A stretch of DNA of 64,000 nt, from assembly GCF_018446385.1 (NCBI RefSeq), contig NC_055997.1, positions 45,884,254 through 45,948,253 on the forward strand. The letters run 5' to 3'. Below are positions 34,841-44,823 of the stretch, in pieces (position 1 is the first letter of the stretch; each line of letters starts with the position of its first letter). The DNA comes from Zingiber officinale. Lineage: Eukaryota > Streptophyta > Magnoliopsida > Zingiberales > Zingiberaceae. Position numbers and translations under genes: made by a program. The notes below the pieces were generated by a model, which was not told the DNA's origin, searched no databases, and was given only the letters and a program-made list of their open reading frames with translations.

Positions 34841-36062
34841 ATTTGCATCCTTGGATCCTAGTTTGAGTGGTAAAAGTGCAGAACCAGTATATCGTGATGC
34901 AAAAGGTTTGAGTTCTCTGACACAGCATTGAATTTGAAATTTTTTCATGTACATTTGGAAGCCCAGATTCTACCGGTTTTGTAGTTTTATATTTGCATGT
35001 TTCTGACTGCTGAGTGACTGAATTATTTTCTGCAGGGAAAGCTATTTCAAAGGAAGAGCTACTGAAACCAAAGGAGGAAGAGAAACCAAAGGTATTTTTC
35101 ACACACTTCATCTTTGATTTGGTGGTCATGTTTACCATACGTGTCAGTTAATTCCCAAGAGCTATATTTTTTTGTTTCACTTTTATTGTTAGCTATATGA
35201 GCACAACATGCTATGCTTTTGATTTATTATTACAGCTATTTATCAGAAAGGAGAATTATTGGTACACTTTTGATTGTTTAATTATAGGCTCTCTTAGTTG
35301 GAAGCAAGTGTAGTGCTGATTGTGTAGGAGTGATTTGTAACCCTTATTATTATTTATTAGTTTTTGCACAATTTTTTATGTTGGATCCATTGCTGTCTAG
35401 TTGATTTTTATTTGCTCTTTTTGTTTCTTTAAGTTCACTTCCATTTGCAATCTCTTCATATATTAGTGACTAATGGTTGGTTGCTGTTCCTGGATTTGTT
35501 ATAGCGCTATTGGTTGTTTCTACTAAAGAAAGTTAACTTTTATCAGGAATATTCTTCTGTGATCTTCCTACACAATTGGGAGACTTTGTAAAACCAAAGT
35601 AACTAATTTATTAGGTTGAAATGATAGATAGATGAGTGATCTCAGTCTTGGCATGACTAACATTTTTTTTTTATGTTCAAAACCTTTCATTTTGTTTTGT
35701 ATGGTTCTCTCTAAGAGCATGGACCTAGTTATCTTTTGACAGCTGAATATGATTCTTTTACTTCATTTGTAACTGCAAATTCAACTTTCTGATACCTTGT
35801 GAATCACTGAAGATCCTTATTGCAAGCATTGAAGTAAGCATTGATGTGGTTGAGATAAATGATGAATAGGTCTCTTTTTAAGCATTCAAATTAGTCATCT
35901 TGTTACCTGTTGCTCTTACTACTTTTTCAACTATGATTTTTGGTCTTGATTTACTAATATATTATTTATGTGTTTTTACAGTTTACAAATCTCAAGTACT
36001 CCAGAGTTGAAATTGATGAAGTGCGGTTTGAGTGGGCTGAATGCATGCTAGATTACATTTGA
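34841..36062 (+). pseudogene. Three exon-like blocks resembling the end of a BUD13-type splicing factor gene
   Basis: Exons 34841-34905, 35036-35091 and 35982-36062 are bounded by AG/GT sites (TGTCCCAG, TTCTGCAG, TTTTACAG upstream) and join in one frame. The encoded text includes L-D-P-S-L-S-G-K, E-P-V-Y-R-D and I-S-K-E-E-L-L-K, then E-E-K-P-K, and ends E-V-R-F-E-W with a TGA. From memory this resembles the C-terminal part of plant BUD13, a pre-mRNA retention and splicing factor. The final exon departs from it, so it may be a chimera. It lies inside the CACTA element, and long introns make up most of it. Similarity is judged by eye only. Confidence 0.45.
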
Positions 36063-36319
36063 GACAGTTGTACCTTGATGTGTTAACAGAATGTTATACT
36101 TTGATTTTAATATCTATTAGCTAGCTTTTGATGTAAAAAGAATGTTTGGGTATTTTATGGATATTGTTGTAAGAAGATTATTTATATAATTTGTGAATAT
36201 TTGTGTATTTTATGGATATTATTGAATGAAGAATATTTGTACAATTTGTGAATATTTGTGTATTTTTTTTTGTTATTGTCGGTTTTAAAATCAAATTTGT
36301 GTTGTTAAAAAATATACAT

Positions 36320-36632
36320 ATTACATCGGTTTTCCACCGATGTAAAACCGGTGTTATAAAGTAATATTACATCGGTCATTTACCGCTGCCAAAACTGGTG
36401 TTATTAACATACAATATTACATCGGTTTTACACCGTTGATGAAACGGTGTCGTTAAGTGATACTACACCGGTTAATAACCGATTCGAAGACCGGTGTCGT
36501 TAAGTGATACTACACCGGTTTTAACCCGATGTCTAAAATGGTAGACTTTTAACATCGGCTTCATAGACATCGGTCGAAAATCAAATAGACACCGGTGGAA
36601 AACCGATGTCTATGAGCGATTTTGTTGTAGTG
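36320..36632. repeat. CACTA right subterminal and terminal repeats
   Basis: Many ACATCGGTTTT/ACACCGGTT motifs in both orientations, then the inverted terminal repeat ending TTTTGTTGTAGTG at 36632, followed by the AAA duplication. Confidence 0.85.
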
Positions 36633-36635
36633 AAA

Positions 36636-37141
36636 GCTGCACGACCGTGTGTCTCCACACGGCCAGAACCCTTCTGCTCTCTGGAAATACTACACGGCCG
36701 TGTAGTGCACATGGCCACAGCCTGCTTGGTCTCTGGAAATCTCACACGGCCGTGTAGATCCACACGACCATGTAAGGCTTCTGCTCTGGTAGGCTTCAAA
36801 TCTTGACACGGCCGTGCGAGGTTCACACGGCCATGTCATCTTCCTCTTCTGTTGGTGCCAAACTCCACACGGCCCGAGCTCCATACCAGTGCAGGGCCGT
36901 GTGAGGTACATGGCCCGGTGCTTTCTCCCTTTGCTTCCTCCAATGCATGCCCAAAGATGTAGATTCTTCACCAAATCGACTCCTGTGTACAGAAAATGCA
37001 CAAAAAGCAGATCTCCGAACCAAAAGAGTAAATATGCTAAAAGGAAAGTTGGAAGTATAAAAATGCATAGATCAAGCATGCTCAAAATATGTAAATGTGC
37101 GTAAAAACATGCATAAAAAAGTATATAATCTACGCACATCA
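36636..37141 (-). repeat. 3' LTR of D, second part (right of CACTA)
   Basis: Resumes at GCTGC after the AAA duplication and ends ACGCACATCA at 37141. It carries most of the ACACGGCCGTGT cluster. The two parts together total 1646 bp, the same as the 5' LTR. Confidence 0.92.
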
Positions 37142-37156
37142 CACCCCCAGACTTAA
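37142..37156 (-). promoter_or_regulatory. Polypurine tract of D
   Basis: Minus-strand AGTCTGGGGGTG immediately before the LTR start TGATGTGCGTAG. It defines this LTR as the 3' one. Confidence 0.75.
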
Positions 37157-38215
37157 ACTTTTGCTTGTCCTCAAGCAAAATGCTGCAGTCTAAATTCATA
37201 TGTTCTACAACACATTCATAAAACCCAGTGCACTTTCCTAACTCTATCAAAAAGTTTCATTAACAAGCATGATCATGGAAACAAGTAAAGTGTGGTTCAA
37301 GCATAAGAATCTTGTGCGCAGTGTAAAAGTAACTCAACACCCTTCAAGTTTCAATGCATGTCCTAGTCAAGTCGTCATCAAATTTGAATTCCTAGTGTTC
37401 CCAGTGAAAGACAAGTAACCAGTGATAGGCACTTACTCACCATTCACTTGGTTCATATTTCTCAACTAACCCAAGGTCTCAAAGGTATGCTCAATCTCAA
37501 GAGAAGCTAAACAGTCATTTCCCCAGTAACCTAACTCGGTCTCAAAGGGGTGACTTGCTAGATTCCACTCATGACAACTGTTTTTTATATCCCCTATTAT
37601 TCTTTTATTTATTTATTTATTTTTTTTATAAGTGTTTGCATTGTGCAAAACTTATTCACAAATGTACCTTTAGCACACATGTTGGGATATTTTGATTTTT
37701 CCAAATGAGCTTTAATGATTTGAGTCTCATCCAGTAACCAAAATGAAAGTTGAGAAATCACCATGGAAACCAAGTACTAAACAAACAAGATGAATCATGA
37801 CTATTTCAATGACATCAACTATTCAAGCATCAAGCACAAGTGTAGTGAAGATAAAATCCTTAAGGTTGAACCAAAACTAAAACTCATCACCATAAGATTC
37901 TTAGCTTATTAATGCTTCCCAAGATAGAAAAAAGAACTACACAAAGTTTACTACTAGCATCATTCGAACATCATGAATCAAGACAATAATCGTGCTAACA
38001 TTTCACTTGAATCCAAGAAAGCATATAAGTGAAGTTTTGATGTTCTCAAACTATTTTGCCATGATTATTTCAAAAACAAACACAAGCAAAATAAAGCAAC
38101 AAGCAATGAAAATAAGAACCAACATGAAAAGCTAACAAAAACTAAAAACTGAAAACCAAACTAAACAATACATGACACCCCCCCTCGACTTAAACTTTTC
38201 ATCGTCCCGATGAAA
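37157..38215 (-). other. 3' untranslated region of element D
   Basis: AT-rich and without a coding frame, between ORF2 and the polypurine tract. It includes a T-rich, (TTTA)n-like stretch near 37600-37630. Nothing else recognised. Confidence 0.6.
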
Positions 38216-38728
38216 TCAGTATGGTGGAGGAGGTGGAGGTGGACGAGGGAAAGGAGGTCTACGACGTGGTTGGCCAATAGGAAAACTAGGAAAACCTGGA
38301 ATCTCACCCAAGGATCTATGATAGTCATATAAAGCATCTACTTGTTGGCTAGTAAGCGTCATACTCTGCATAAAATCTCTCATCCTAGCCTGATCAGTAT
38401 CATAATCCTGCACAAACTCAGCCACTTGACCTTGAAAATTCCTCGTAAACTGAAAATGATTTTGTACCTCCCTAAACTGATCATCAGATAAAGAGAAGCG
38501 CCCCTCCAACATTTTTCGTTGGGAATCTTGCTTCTCATGAAGTGATTCTAGAGACGTACGAAAATCTGAAAAATCAAACTTAGAAGATCCCGTGCCATAT
38601 GCAAAAGAATGCCTAGCAGGCTCCATAAAGCTAGAAGGTTGCGTGTGTCCAGATGACGAGGGCTCATGATGTGGCTCAGTGTCTCCAGGTATAGAAGGGT
38701 TATCCTCAAAATCTAACTCAGAAATCAC
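38216..38728 (-). CDS. Element D ORF2, C-terminal part (split by E)
   Basis: The last 170 codons of D's second gene, displaced 8.5 kb from the rest by element E. It begins right after the target duplication and continues the same frame as 48282-47287 (the spliced-out length is a whole number of codons). It contains a Ser/His/Pro-rich stretch, a helical segment rich in Gln/Asp/Arg and a Pro-rich tail ending in a run of prolines. Such tails are common in plant Athila-type second ORFs. No membrane segment is visible here. Function unknown. Confidence 0.75.
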   Translation of the reverse strand: MISELDFEDNPSIPGDTEPHHEPSSSGHTQPSSFMEPARHSFAYGTGSSKFDFSDFRTSLESLHEKQDSQRKMLEGRFSLSDDQFREVQNHFQFTRNFQGQVAEFVQDYDTDQARMRDFMQSMTLTSQQVDALYDYHRSLGEIPGFPSFPIGQPRRRPPFPRPPPPPPPY

Positions 38729-39324
38729 CCAATTGTTGGTGCGGGAAGCATCTGACGATCGAACCTGAGTTTTGATAATGGCAAAGGATTCAAAGTTAAG
38801 GGTTGTTGTAATCTAACATGGTTGAATGAGTATTTCAGGAAAGTCCTAGCTGCGGTTAGGCAAAGGGAAAAACCCTAGGGGGTGGTAACCCTAGGTCATA
38901 GGGGGTGGTAACCCTATGCGGAAAGTCTTGGCAGGTCGATGGCTTCAGGCAAAAGTCCTAGGGGGTGGTAACCCTAGGTGGAAAGTCCTGGTGTCGCGAA
39001 CCAGGTGAAAAGTCTGGACTAGCCGGGAAGCGGATGTCCAGCAGAAAGTCCGGAAGCATCGAGTGCTGAGCAAAAGTCCAGTCGATCTGGAGGATCGACT
39101 GGCAACAGGTAAATCTCCTGAGATGAGTAGGTGAGGACGCGCTCCCTGTAGAGGGAACAGTAGGCGTCGGGTCGACCTAGGATTTCCGGTTGGAAATCCG
39201 AAGTCAGACTCGGACAGTCCGAAGACTGTCAATTCTTCTTTATGATGTTTTGTCTTATTCTAATATTGTCTTGCAGGGGATTTTGCTCGGACTAACCTTT
39301 GTTTGCAGGTGAGGAACCTGTTGG

Positions 39325-39500
39325 AAAAAGGCTGTCCGGGCGCTCGGGATGGATCCGGGCGCCCGGAGGTCCGGGCGCCCGGAACAGGTCCAGGCGCCCG
39401 GGACCAAAGTTTATCCCCTGCGCGAAGTTGACACGTGCAGCATCCTGGTTGGCTGGCCACGTCACACTCCAGGCGCCCGGAAGGGATCCAGGCGCCCGGA
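39325..39500. repeat. TCCGGGCGCCCGGA palindrome cluster (E, 5' LTR)
   Basis: Six to seven copies of (T)CC(G/A)GGCGCCCGGA, several perfect, ending directly at the TATA box. The same cluster with altered copy number is at 46690-46880. Confidence 0.9.
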
Positions 39501-39506
39501 ACATCA

Positions 39507-39513
39507 TATAAAA
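39507..39513 (+). promoter_or_regulatory. TATA box of element E 5' LTR
   Basis: TATAAAA (CATCATATAAAAGAAGG), about 8 bp after the last palindrome. The copy in the 3' LTR is at 46884-46890. Confidence 0.8.
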
Positions 39514-39911
39514 GAAGGGTCAAGGTGCAGCTTCAAAATAGACAAGAATCTAAGTAATCTCCCTGCGACAAGCTGCTAACGACTCGATCCAGAAAGTGCT
39601 GCAACGACACCCCGACAACCCGGAGCTTCGATTTAGTCTTTTGTTGTCGGTATAATCTGTTTACTGCTTTAAATTGTAGTTAATCTGTAATAGTTTTATC
39701 GTGCTTATAGTTGTTTCCCACGGAAAGCGATCAAGGATCGCGGGCCTTCGAGTAGGAGTCGCCTTAGGCTCCGAACGAAGTAAATCTTCCTGTCTCTCTG
39801 TGTTTGTTATTTCTTTATTCCGCTGCGCTTTTACTCGTTTGTTTTACGAATCGAAAGAAATAGCCACGAACGCTATTCACCCCCCCTCTAGCGTGGTCTC
39901 GATCCAACAAT

Positions 39912-39923
39912 TGGTATCAGAGC
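39912..39923 (+). promoter_or_regulatory. Primer binding site of element E (tRNA-iMet type)
   Basis: TGGTATCAGAGC, two bases after the LTR end at 39909. Confidence 0.92.
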
Positions 39924-40167
39924 GGGGTCATTTTGAATTGGTGCAACCACCTTTCAAAACAAATTTTTCTTTCGATTTTATATTTTTCGGAGTCAATTAG
40001 AATTTAGCCTTAAAGTTTTATTCTAATTCTTTTATCGAATCGGATTTTGCCCGAAGTTGGTGCAACACCACTCGAGCTCGTTATTATTACTATTCTTTAT
40101 TCCCGCACTACTAATCCAAGACGTAGTCTTGGAACATATATTTTTTTTGTTTTGTTGCATATTACAA

Positions 40168-41619
40168 ATGGCTCAACAAGAGGGGTTCAGTACTGTTCGT
40201 CCCCCACTATTCTCCGGAGATGATTTCGGTTATTGGAAGCGAAGAATGGAGACGTATCTGAAGATTCAGTTCGAAACATGGATGATCATTAAGACAGGAC
40301 TTCAGCTACCTTCCGATGACGACGGCAAACCAACCCCCTGCGAGAAGTGGGACGCCTCTCTAATCAAAAAGGTGGAAGCCGACGCCAAAGCTACCTGCAC
40401 CCTCCCGTGCGGCCTTACCAAAGAAGAACTCAACAGAGTCGGCCCGTTCTCTTCCGCAAAGGAGCTCTGGGAAAAGCTAGTCGAACTCCACGAAGGCACT
40501 AACGACACCAAGGTAAGTAAAAGAGATCTTTTACTTAATAAATTATATAATCTAAAGATGCAGGAAGGCGAGACGGCAAGTTCTCTACATGCGAGAATCC
40601 AAGACATCCTCAATTCTCTTCACGGAATCGGACAAAAGATAGAGAATCGGGACGTCATAAGGTATATTTTAAACTCATTTCCAAGGAACACATTGTGGGC
40701 ATCAATGGTAGATGCCTACAAAGTTTCCAAGGACTTGTCTTCAATAAAATTAGACGAATTATTTTGTGAATTTGAACTTCATGAGCAGACTAATGCACAG
40801 CCAACCGAGAAAGGTATTGAGTTGGTTGCAGGTACAAGTCGAACACGGGAACCGAGATCAAGACGAAGAACGGAACCGGAGTCGGAGGTTGAACCAGACT
40901 TAGACGATGAAGACATTGAAATTACAACCGAGCTGGTAAACCTCGTAAAGAAGCTCTACAAAACGAAGAGCTTCAACAAAAGAGATCTAAAAAAGGCAGT
41001 AAAAACGAGGGAAGGTTCACAGAACTCAAAGATGAAGTTTGAAGTTACATGCTACGGCTGCAACCAAAAAGGGCACATCAAATCCAACTGCCCTAACCTG
41101 AAGGAGGTCAAAAAGCAAAGAAGGAAAAAGGTCCTTAAGGCAACATGGGACGAATCTTCATCGGAGGACGACGACGACAAGCTCGAACAGACGAGTCTAC
41201 TCGCATTAATGGCCCGGGACCAAATCGTCGAATCCGGAAGCGAGAGCGAGTCCGAGGCGGAGTCCGAGCAAAGCCACGGATCCGTATCCGTTTCCGAAGG
41301 ACCAGACCCCGCTGTAAGTATCTCCCGGTTAAACATTTTAGTTAGTTATTTATTGCGCAAATTAGCTAAGTCAAACCTGAAAGTTAAGTCACTTCTAAAG
41401 GAAGTATCTGTCCTTAAAGAAGTGGCTGACACTAAAACCTTACCTGACCAGAGTCAGACTGAATTTCCAAATCAAGTTCATAAACTTGAGGAAGAAAATT
41501 CAAGTCTAAAAAATCAGGTTAAAGATTTAAAAACTACTTTAAAACGGTTTTCTTTGGGCTCCAAGAACTTGGACTTAATTCTTGGGACACAAAGGGCCAT
41601 TTACAATAAAACTGGCTAG
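40168..41619 (+). CDS. Element E Gag (UBN2-type copia gag)
   Basis: An intact frame of 483 residues. The ATG at 40168 (M-A-Q-Q-E-G-F) was preferred; the upstream extension has no ATG. Domains in order: capsid with F-G-Y-W-K-R-R-M and K-E-L-W-E-K-L-V-E-L-H-E-G (residues about 25-115), L-N-S-L-H-G-I-G (about 155), one CCHC knuckle (C-Y-G-C..G-H..C, about 295-310), an acidic Ser/Glu region and a coiled coil near the C-terminus (L-E-E-E-N-S-S-L-K-N-Q-V). Just after the stop, the frame around 41680-41770 still spells A-W-V-P-K and Q-Y-W-V-P-K, the linker found before protease in some copia lineages, where the protease is lost. Confidence 0.9.
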   Translation: MAQQEGFSTVRPPLFSGDDFGYWKRRMETYLKIQFETWMIIKTGLQLPSDDDGKPTPCEKWDASLIKKVEADAKATCTLPCGLTKEELNRVGPFSSAKELWEKLVELHEGTNDTKVSKRDLLLNKLYNLKMQEGETASSLHARIQDILNSLHGIGQKIENRDVIRYILNSFPRNTLWASMVDAYKVSKDLSSIKLDELFCEFELHEQTNAQPTEKGIELVAGTSRTREPRSRRRTEPESEVEPDLDDEDIEITTELVNLVKKLYKTKSFNKRDLKKAVKTREGSQNSKMKFEVTCYGCNQKGHIKSNCPNLKEVKKQRRKKVLKATWDESSSEDDDDKLEQTSLLALMARDQIVESGSESESEAESEQSHGSVSVSEGPDPAVSISRLNILVSYLLRKLAKSNLKVKSLLKEVSVLKEVADTKTLPDQSQTEFPNQVHKLEEENSSLKNQVKDLKTTLKRFSLGSKNLDLILGTQRAIYNKTG

Positions 41620-43235
41620 GATATAAAAGTAAATATAAATCTTACTTATCCTTAATAGACAAACAAAGTAGTAACACAGCCCAAGCATGGGTCCCCAAGT
41701 CCAAATTGATCAATCAAGTTGGACTTGGTCAATACTGGGTCCCGAAGGATCAAATACATTATCTCGATAGACCATATCGAGGCCGTGATCCAGGGGGAGC
41801 AAAGAGAAAAACGATAATTCGAAATTAAATTATAAATTAAAAAATTAAATTCAAAATTCAAAATTCAAAAATTAAATTCAAAATTCAAAATTAGATTATA
41901 AATTCAAAAATGAAACTCAAAATTCGAAATTAAATTATAAATTCAAAAATGAAACTCAAAATTCAAAATTAAATTATAAATTCAAAAATTAAATTCAAAA
42001 TTCAAAATTAGATTATAAATTCAAAAATGAAACTCAAAATTCGAAATTCAAATTCAAAAATTCAAAAATTAAATTCAAAAATTAAATGAAATTCAAAATT
42101 CGAAATTAAATTAAAAATCTAAAATCAAATTCAAAATTCGAAATTAAATTAAAATTTAAAATTCGAAATTAAATTAAAAATCAAAAATTAAAATTCGAAA
42201 TTCAAAATTAAACAAATCAAAATTATAAATGAAAAATAGAAGGAGGGTCCAAACTAGCTGGCACCTCCAACTGAACTACCCGACAGGGTAACTGAACCTA
42301 ATTTACCCGGAATGGGTAAAACAAGAATGGATTACCTGGCAGGGTATTTAAGGTTAGATTAAAAAGAGATAAGTTTAACTTGAACCACAGTACTGGTGAA
42401 GTTTTTGGATGATAGTACGTTAGGGAAACTTGGGCATCGCATGTCTAGGAAGATATGGCTTCGACCTGGTGCATTTGGCCAAGTGGAACTGACCGAAGCT
42501 ACCCTTAAATGGATCCTAACTAGTTAGACCAAGTTTTAGTATTAAGTTCAATGGGTAGGACTATTTGGAAGACCTCGAAGGCATGGTTACTTTAATAAGC
42601 TCCTTGTGACTCACCATAGCCCAGAAGTTTATCCAAAGAATGCTTACTTGTTGAATCCAAAGCTAAACCTGAATCTAACACAAGACTAAACAAAACCCTT
42701 AAATTGAACCTCAATTCATCTCACAACAATTATAGGATTCCCTGATTGAAAATTTAGATCGGGTGAGATGACTAAGTAATTAAAATCAAACTGATAATTA
42801 ATTCATAACTCAAAATTCTTTTTTTATTTGAAAAATCAATTTCAAATGAATTTCAAAATTAATTTAAAAAACTTTTCAAAATCAATTTCAAAATTATTTA
42901 AACTTTTCAAAAATCAATTTCAAAATTATCTAAAAATCTTTTCAAAAATCTTTTCAAAAATAAATTTCAAAATTATTTAAATCTTTTTCAAAATTAAGCT
43001 CAAAATTACTTAAAAATCTTTTCAAAATGAATTTCAAAATTTATCAAAATGAATTTCAAAATTTTTCAAAATGAATTTCAAAATTATTTTTTCCAAATTA
43101 ATTCAAACTCAATTTCAAAATTTGAATTAATTCTCAATTAAAGATGGTTAAGAATCAATTTTATTTAAGCATCTTTAATCATACTTACATTAAGATTAAA
43201 TTAAAAATTAAAGCTTAATAATAATACCACGGTCA
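41620..43235 (+). other. AT-rich spacer of E with AAATTC-repeat arrays
   Basis: It occupies the place of pol. From about 41800 to 42235 and 42820 to 43110 it is a low-complexity array of AATTCAAAATT(C/A)-like units, Ns of variable length. Between them (42240-42820) is unique-looking non-coding DNA. No frame longer than a few dozen codons and no pol motif. Confidence 0.7.
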
Positions 43236-43348
43236 AAAACCGGGGGCAGGCGCCCCCGGTATTCAGACCCCGGGCGCCCGCAGCGATCCCGGGCGCCCCG
43301 CCTCACACGACCCCGAGCGCCCGGAACACGTCCGGGTGCCCGGAACCC
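43236..43348. repeat. Internal GGGCGCCCGG palindrome cluster of E
   Basis: About seven copies or variants (GGGGGCAGGCGCCCCC, CCCGGGCGCCCG, CCCGGGCGCCCC, GAGCGCCCGG, CCGGGTGCCCGG). Same motif as in the LTR, but outside it and immediately before a TATA box. Confidence 0.9.
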
Positions 43349-43350
43349 CT

Positions 43351-43358
43351 TATATATA
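43351..43358 (+). promoter_or_regulatory. Internal TATA box, ORF2 promoter of E
   Basis: TATATATA (CCCCTTATATATAGGGGG) a few bases after the internal palindrome cluster and 148 bp before the ORF2 ATG. Arrangement and spacing match the LTR promoter. Confidence 0.7.
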
Positions 43359-43505
43359 GGGGGCAGCAGGCGCCCCCTACCCTTGCACTCAAATCTTCCT
43401 CCTTAGCTTCCTAGCTTATTTGCGAAGATTTTGAAAATTAAAATTTTTCGCGGTTGATCCGGAGTCGCAACTCAACCGAGGTCGTCAGTTCTAAAATTTA
43501 TTACA

Positions 43506-44823
43506 ATGGCTCCTCGGTAAAATTTTTATCCCCTCCTAAACTTTCTTTCTTATAATCTTTTCTTAGTGTAATGTTAGTTTGATATTTAGGAAGCGTACTA
43601 AATCTGGTGCTGGGCCCTCTACCCCTAGCATTGACCCTAGGTTTCCCACCGAAGAACTTAGGATTAAGTTTATGTCAACAAATTACATGGCCATTAGAAC
43701 CAAATGTATAGACAGATCGTTCTTTTTAGGCTCCTGTATTCCAGTCTCCGAGACTATAAACCACTATAGGCTGCGAAACCTAGTTGAGTGCGCCAGCGCA
43801 GTAAACATAAGTCTATGTGCCGAATTTTACAACAACCTAGTGAAAGTAGACGACTACACCTATACCACTAGGGCAGCTGGCACGGATATCACATTATCTC
43901 CCACCACCATTCGTGAGTTTCTAGGGTTACGAGAGTCACCATGCACCTTTTTATGCTACCCTCCTAGGGAGCTACCTTTTGGAGATCCCTACTCACATAT
44001 TACCCTTGATACGATCTATTCGTCCTTCTTTGAGGACCAGCGTGATCCCACTGAGACCCAGTTTAGGTCACTTAACCTTAGAATTCAGGACTACGCCCTT
44101 TATAGGGTTCTAGTACTTTGTATTCTACCGCTTACCACTCACGACATTGCGGTGATGCGTCCATTTCACTCTTTCCTGCTCTATGCCCTGTGTCAGAGGT
44201 TAGATATAGACATCAGTCTTCACATCTTTTCCACTATCATTTATGCAGCTGGATTCGTGACCAGTAGACGAGTACATATGCCTTATTGTCATATTCTGAC
44301 AGCTTACATGGCCTCATTACACATTGACGTCACCACAGGTGACATCCGCTACATGACCGAGTTTGACATCATAGGAGCTAGGAACTTTTCCCTAGCGAAT
44401 ATCCATATAGACGATGAGGGTACCATGTCCTGGCGTAGGGGGGCACAGCACCAGCAGGCGGAGGAGGCAGAGCATGATGAGTTCATGTTGGCACTATTTC
44501 CTGAGGAGGCTGCTCCTGCCCCACCACCTCCTCGAGCACCACACCCAGCTCCCCGCACTCTCGCTGATCGAGTCTCCGGACTAGAGAGGACTATGTCGAG
44601 TCTCCGGCACAAGAACTCCAAGTTTCATCAGTCCATGCGACGAGAAGTCTCTGATCTTCGACGAGAGGTTCGACAGGAGGTCTCCGACTTACGACGAGAC
44701 GTACGACAGGAGCTCTCCGACTTGCGCCGAGATCTACGAGAGGATGACCGAGCTCGTCACACTGAGATCCTGACACTACTCCGGTCGCTGGGTTCCGGAC
44801 CACCTCCCTCATCATCTCAGTAG
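43506..44823 (+). CDS. Element E ORF2: putative plant transposon protein, spliced
   Basis: Exons 43506-43516 and 43590-44823 encode 414 residues. The start is M-A-P-R-K-R-T-K; splicing a 73-nt intron (GTAAAATTT ... GATATTTAG) joins the ATG to the long frame without a shift. Without it the long frame has no ATG near its 5' end. Residues about 60-250 contain F-Y-N-N-L, then D-I-T-L-S-P-T-T-I-R-E-F-L-G-L, the signature (by memory) of the plant 'putative plant transposon protein' domain seen in Athila-type second ORFs. The middle is Pro/Ala-rich. The C-terminus has an 11-residue repeat (S-D-L-R-R-E-V-R-Q-E-V, three times) that should form a coiled coil. No signal peptide or membrane helix is obvious. 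Function unknown. Confidence 0.85.
43517..43589 (+). other. Predicted intron of E ORF2
   Basis: 5' site CTCCTCG|GTAAAA, 3' site TTGATATTTAG|GAAGCG, 73 nt, AT-rich; the usual size of small plant introns. Removing it restores an 11-nt first coding exon in frame. Confidence 0.7.

Larger units (their letters stand above)
26365..36632. mobile_element. CACTA (En/Spm-type) transposon with captured gene fragments
   Basis: Terminal inverted repeats begin CACTACAACAAAATCGC at both ends (26365 and, inverted, 36632). A 3-bp duplication AAA flanks the element (26362-26364, 36633-36635), and the undisturbed target is visible in the other D LTR. Subterminal regions (about 26380-26580 and 36320-36620) are dense in ACATCGGTTTT and ACACCGG repeats in both directions, as in CACTA elements. 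No transposase was found, so it is non-autonomous. The interior carries a GPAT gene fragment, gypsy element F and three exon-like blocks. Confidence 0.9.
38734..39909 (+). repeat. 5' LTR of element E (1176 bp)
   Basis: TGTTGGTGCGGGAAGC ... CGATCCAACA. Inside are three copies of CTAGGGGGTGGTAACCCTA-like units (about 38872-38970), a GTCGATC..GATCGAC hairpin near 39075-39105, the GGGCGCCCGG cluster (39325-39500) and a TATA box at 39507. Confidence 0.95.

Noticed and set aside
34650..35138. Minus-strand frame of 162 codons opposite the BUD13-like exons
   Set aside because: It overlaps introns and exons with good splice sites on the other strand and shows no motif.
36581..37250. Frames with repeated G-R-V and T-R-P-C units, repeated at 48443-48862 and 52603-53450
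   Set aside because: They come from the ACACGGCCGTGT motif clusters of element D and have no conserved domain.
43506..44823. E ORF2 as a viral-type envelope protein
   Set aside because: No signal peptide, no clear transmembrane helix and no glycoprotein cleavage motif. The sequence fits the putative-plant-transposon-protein type better.
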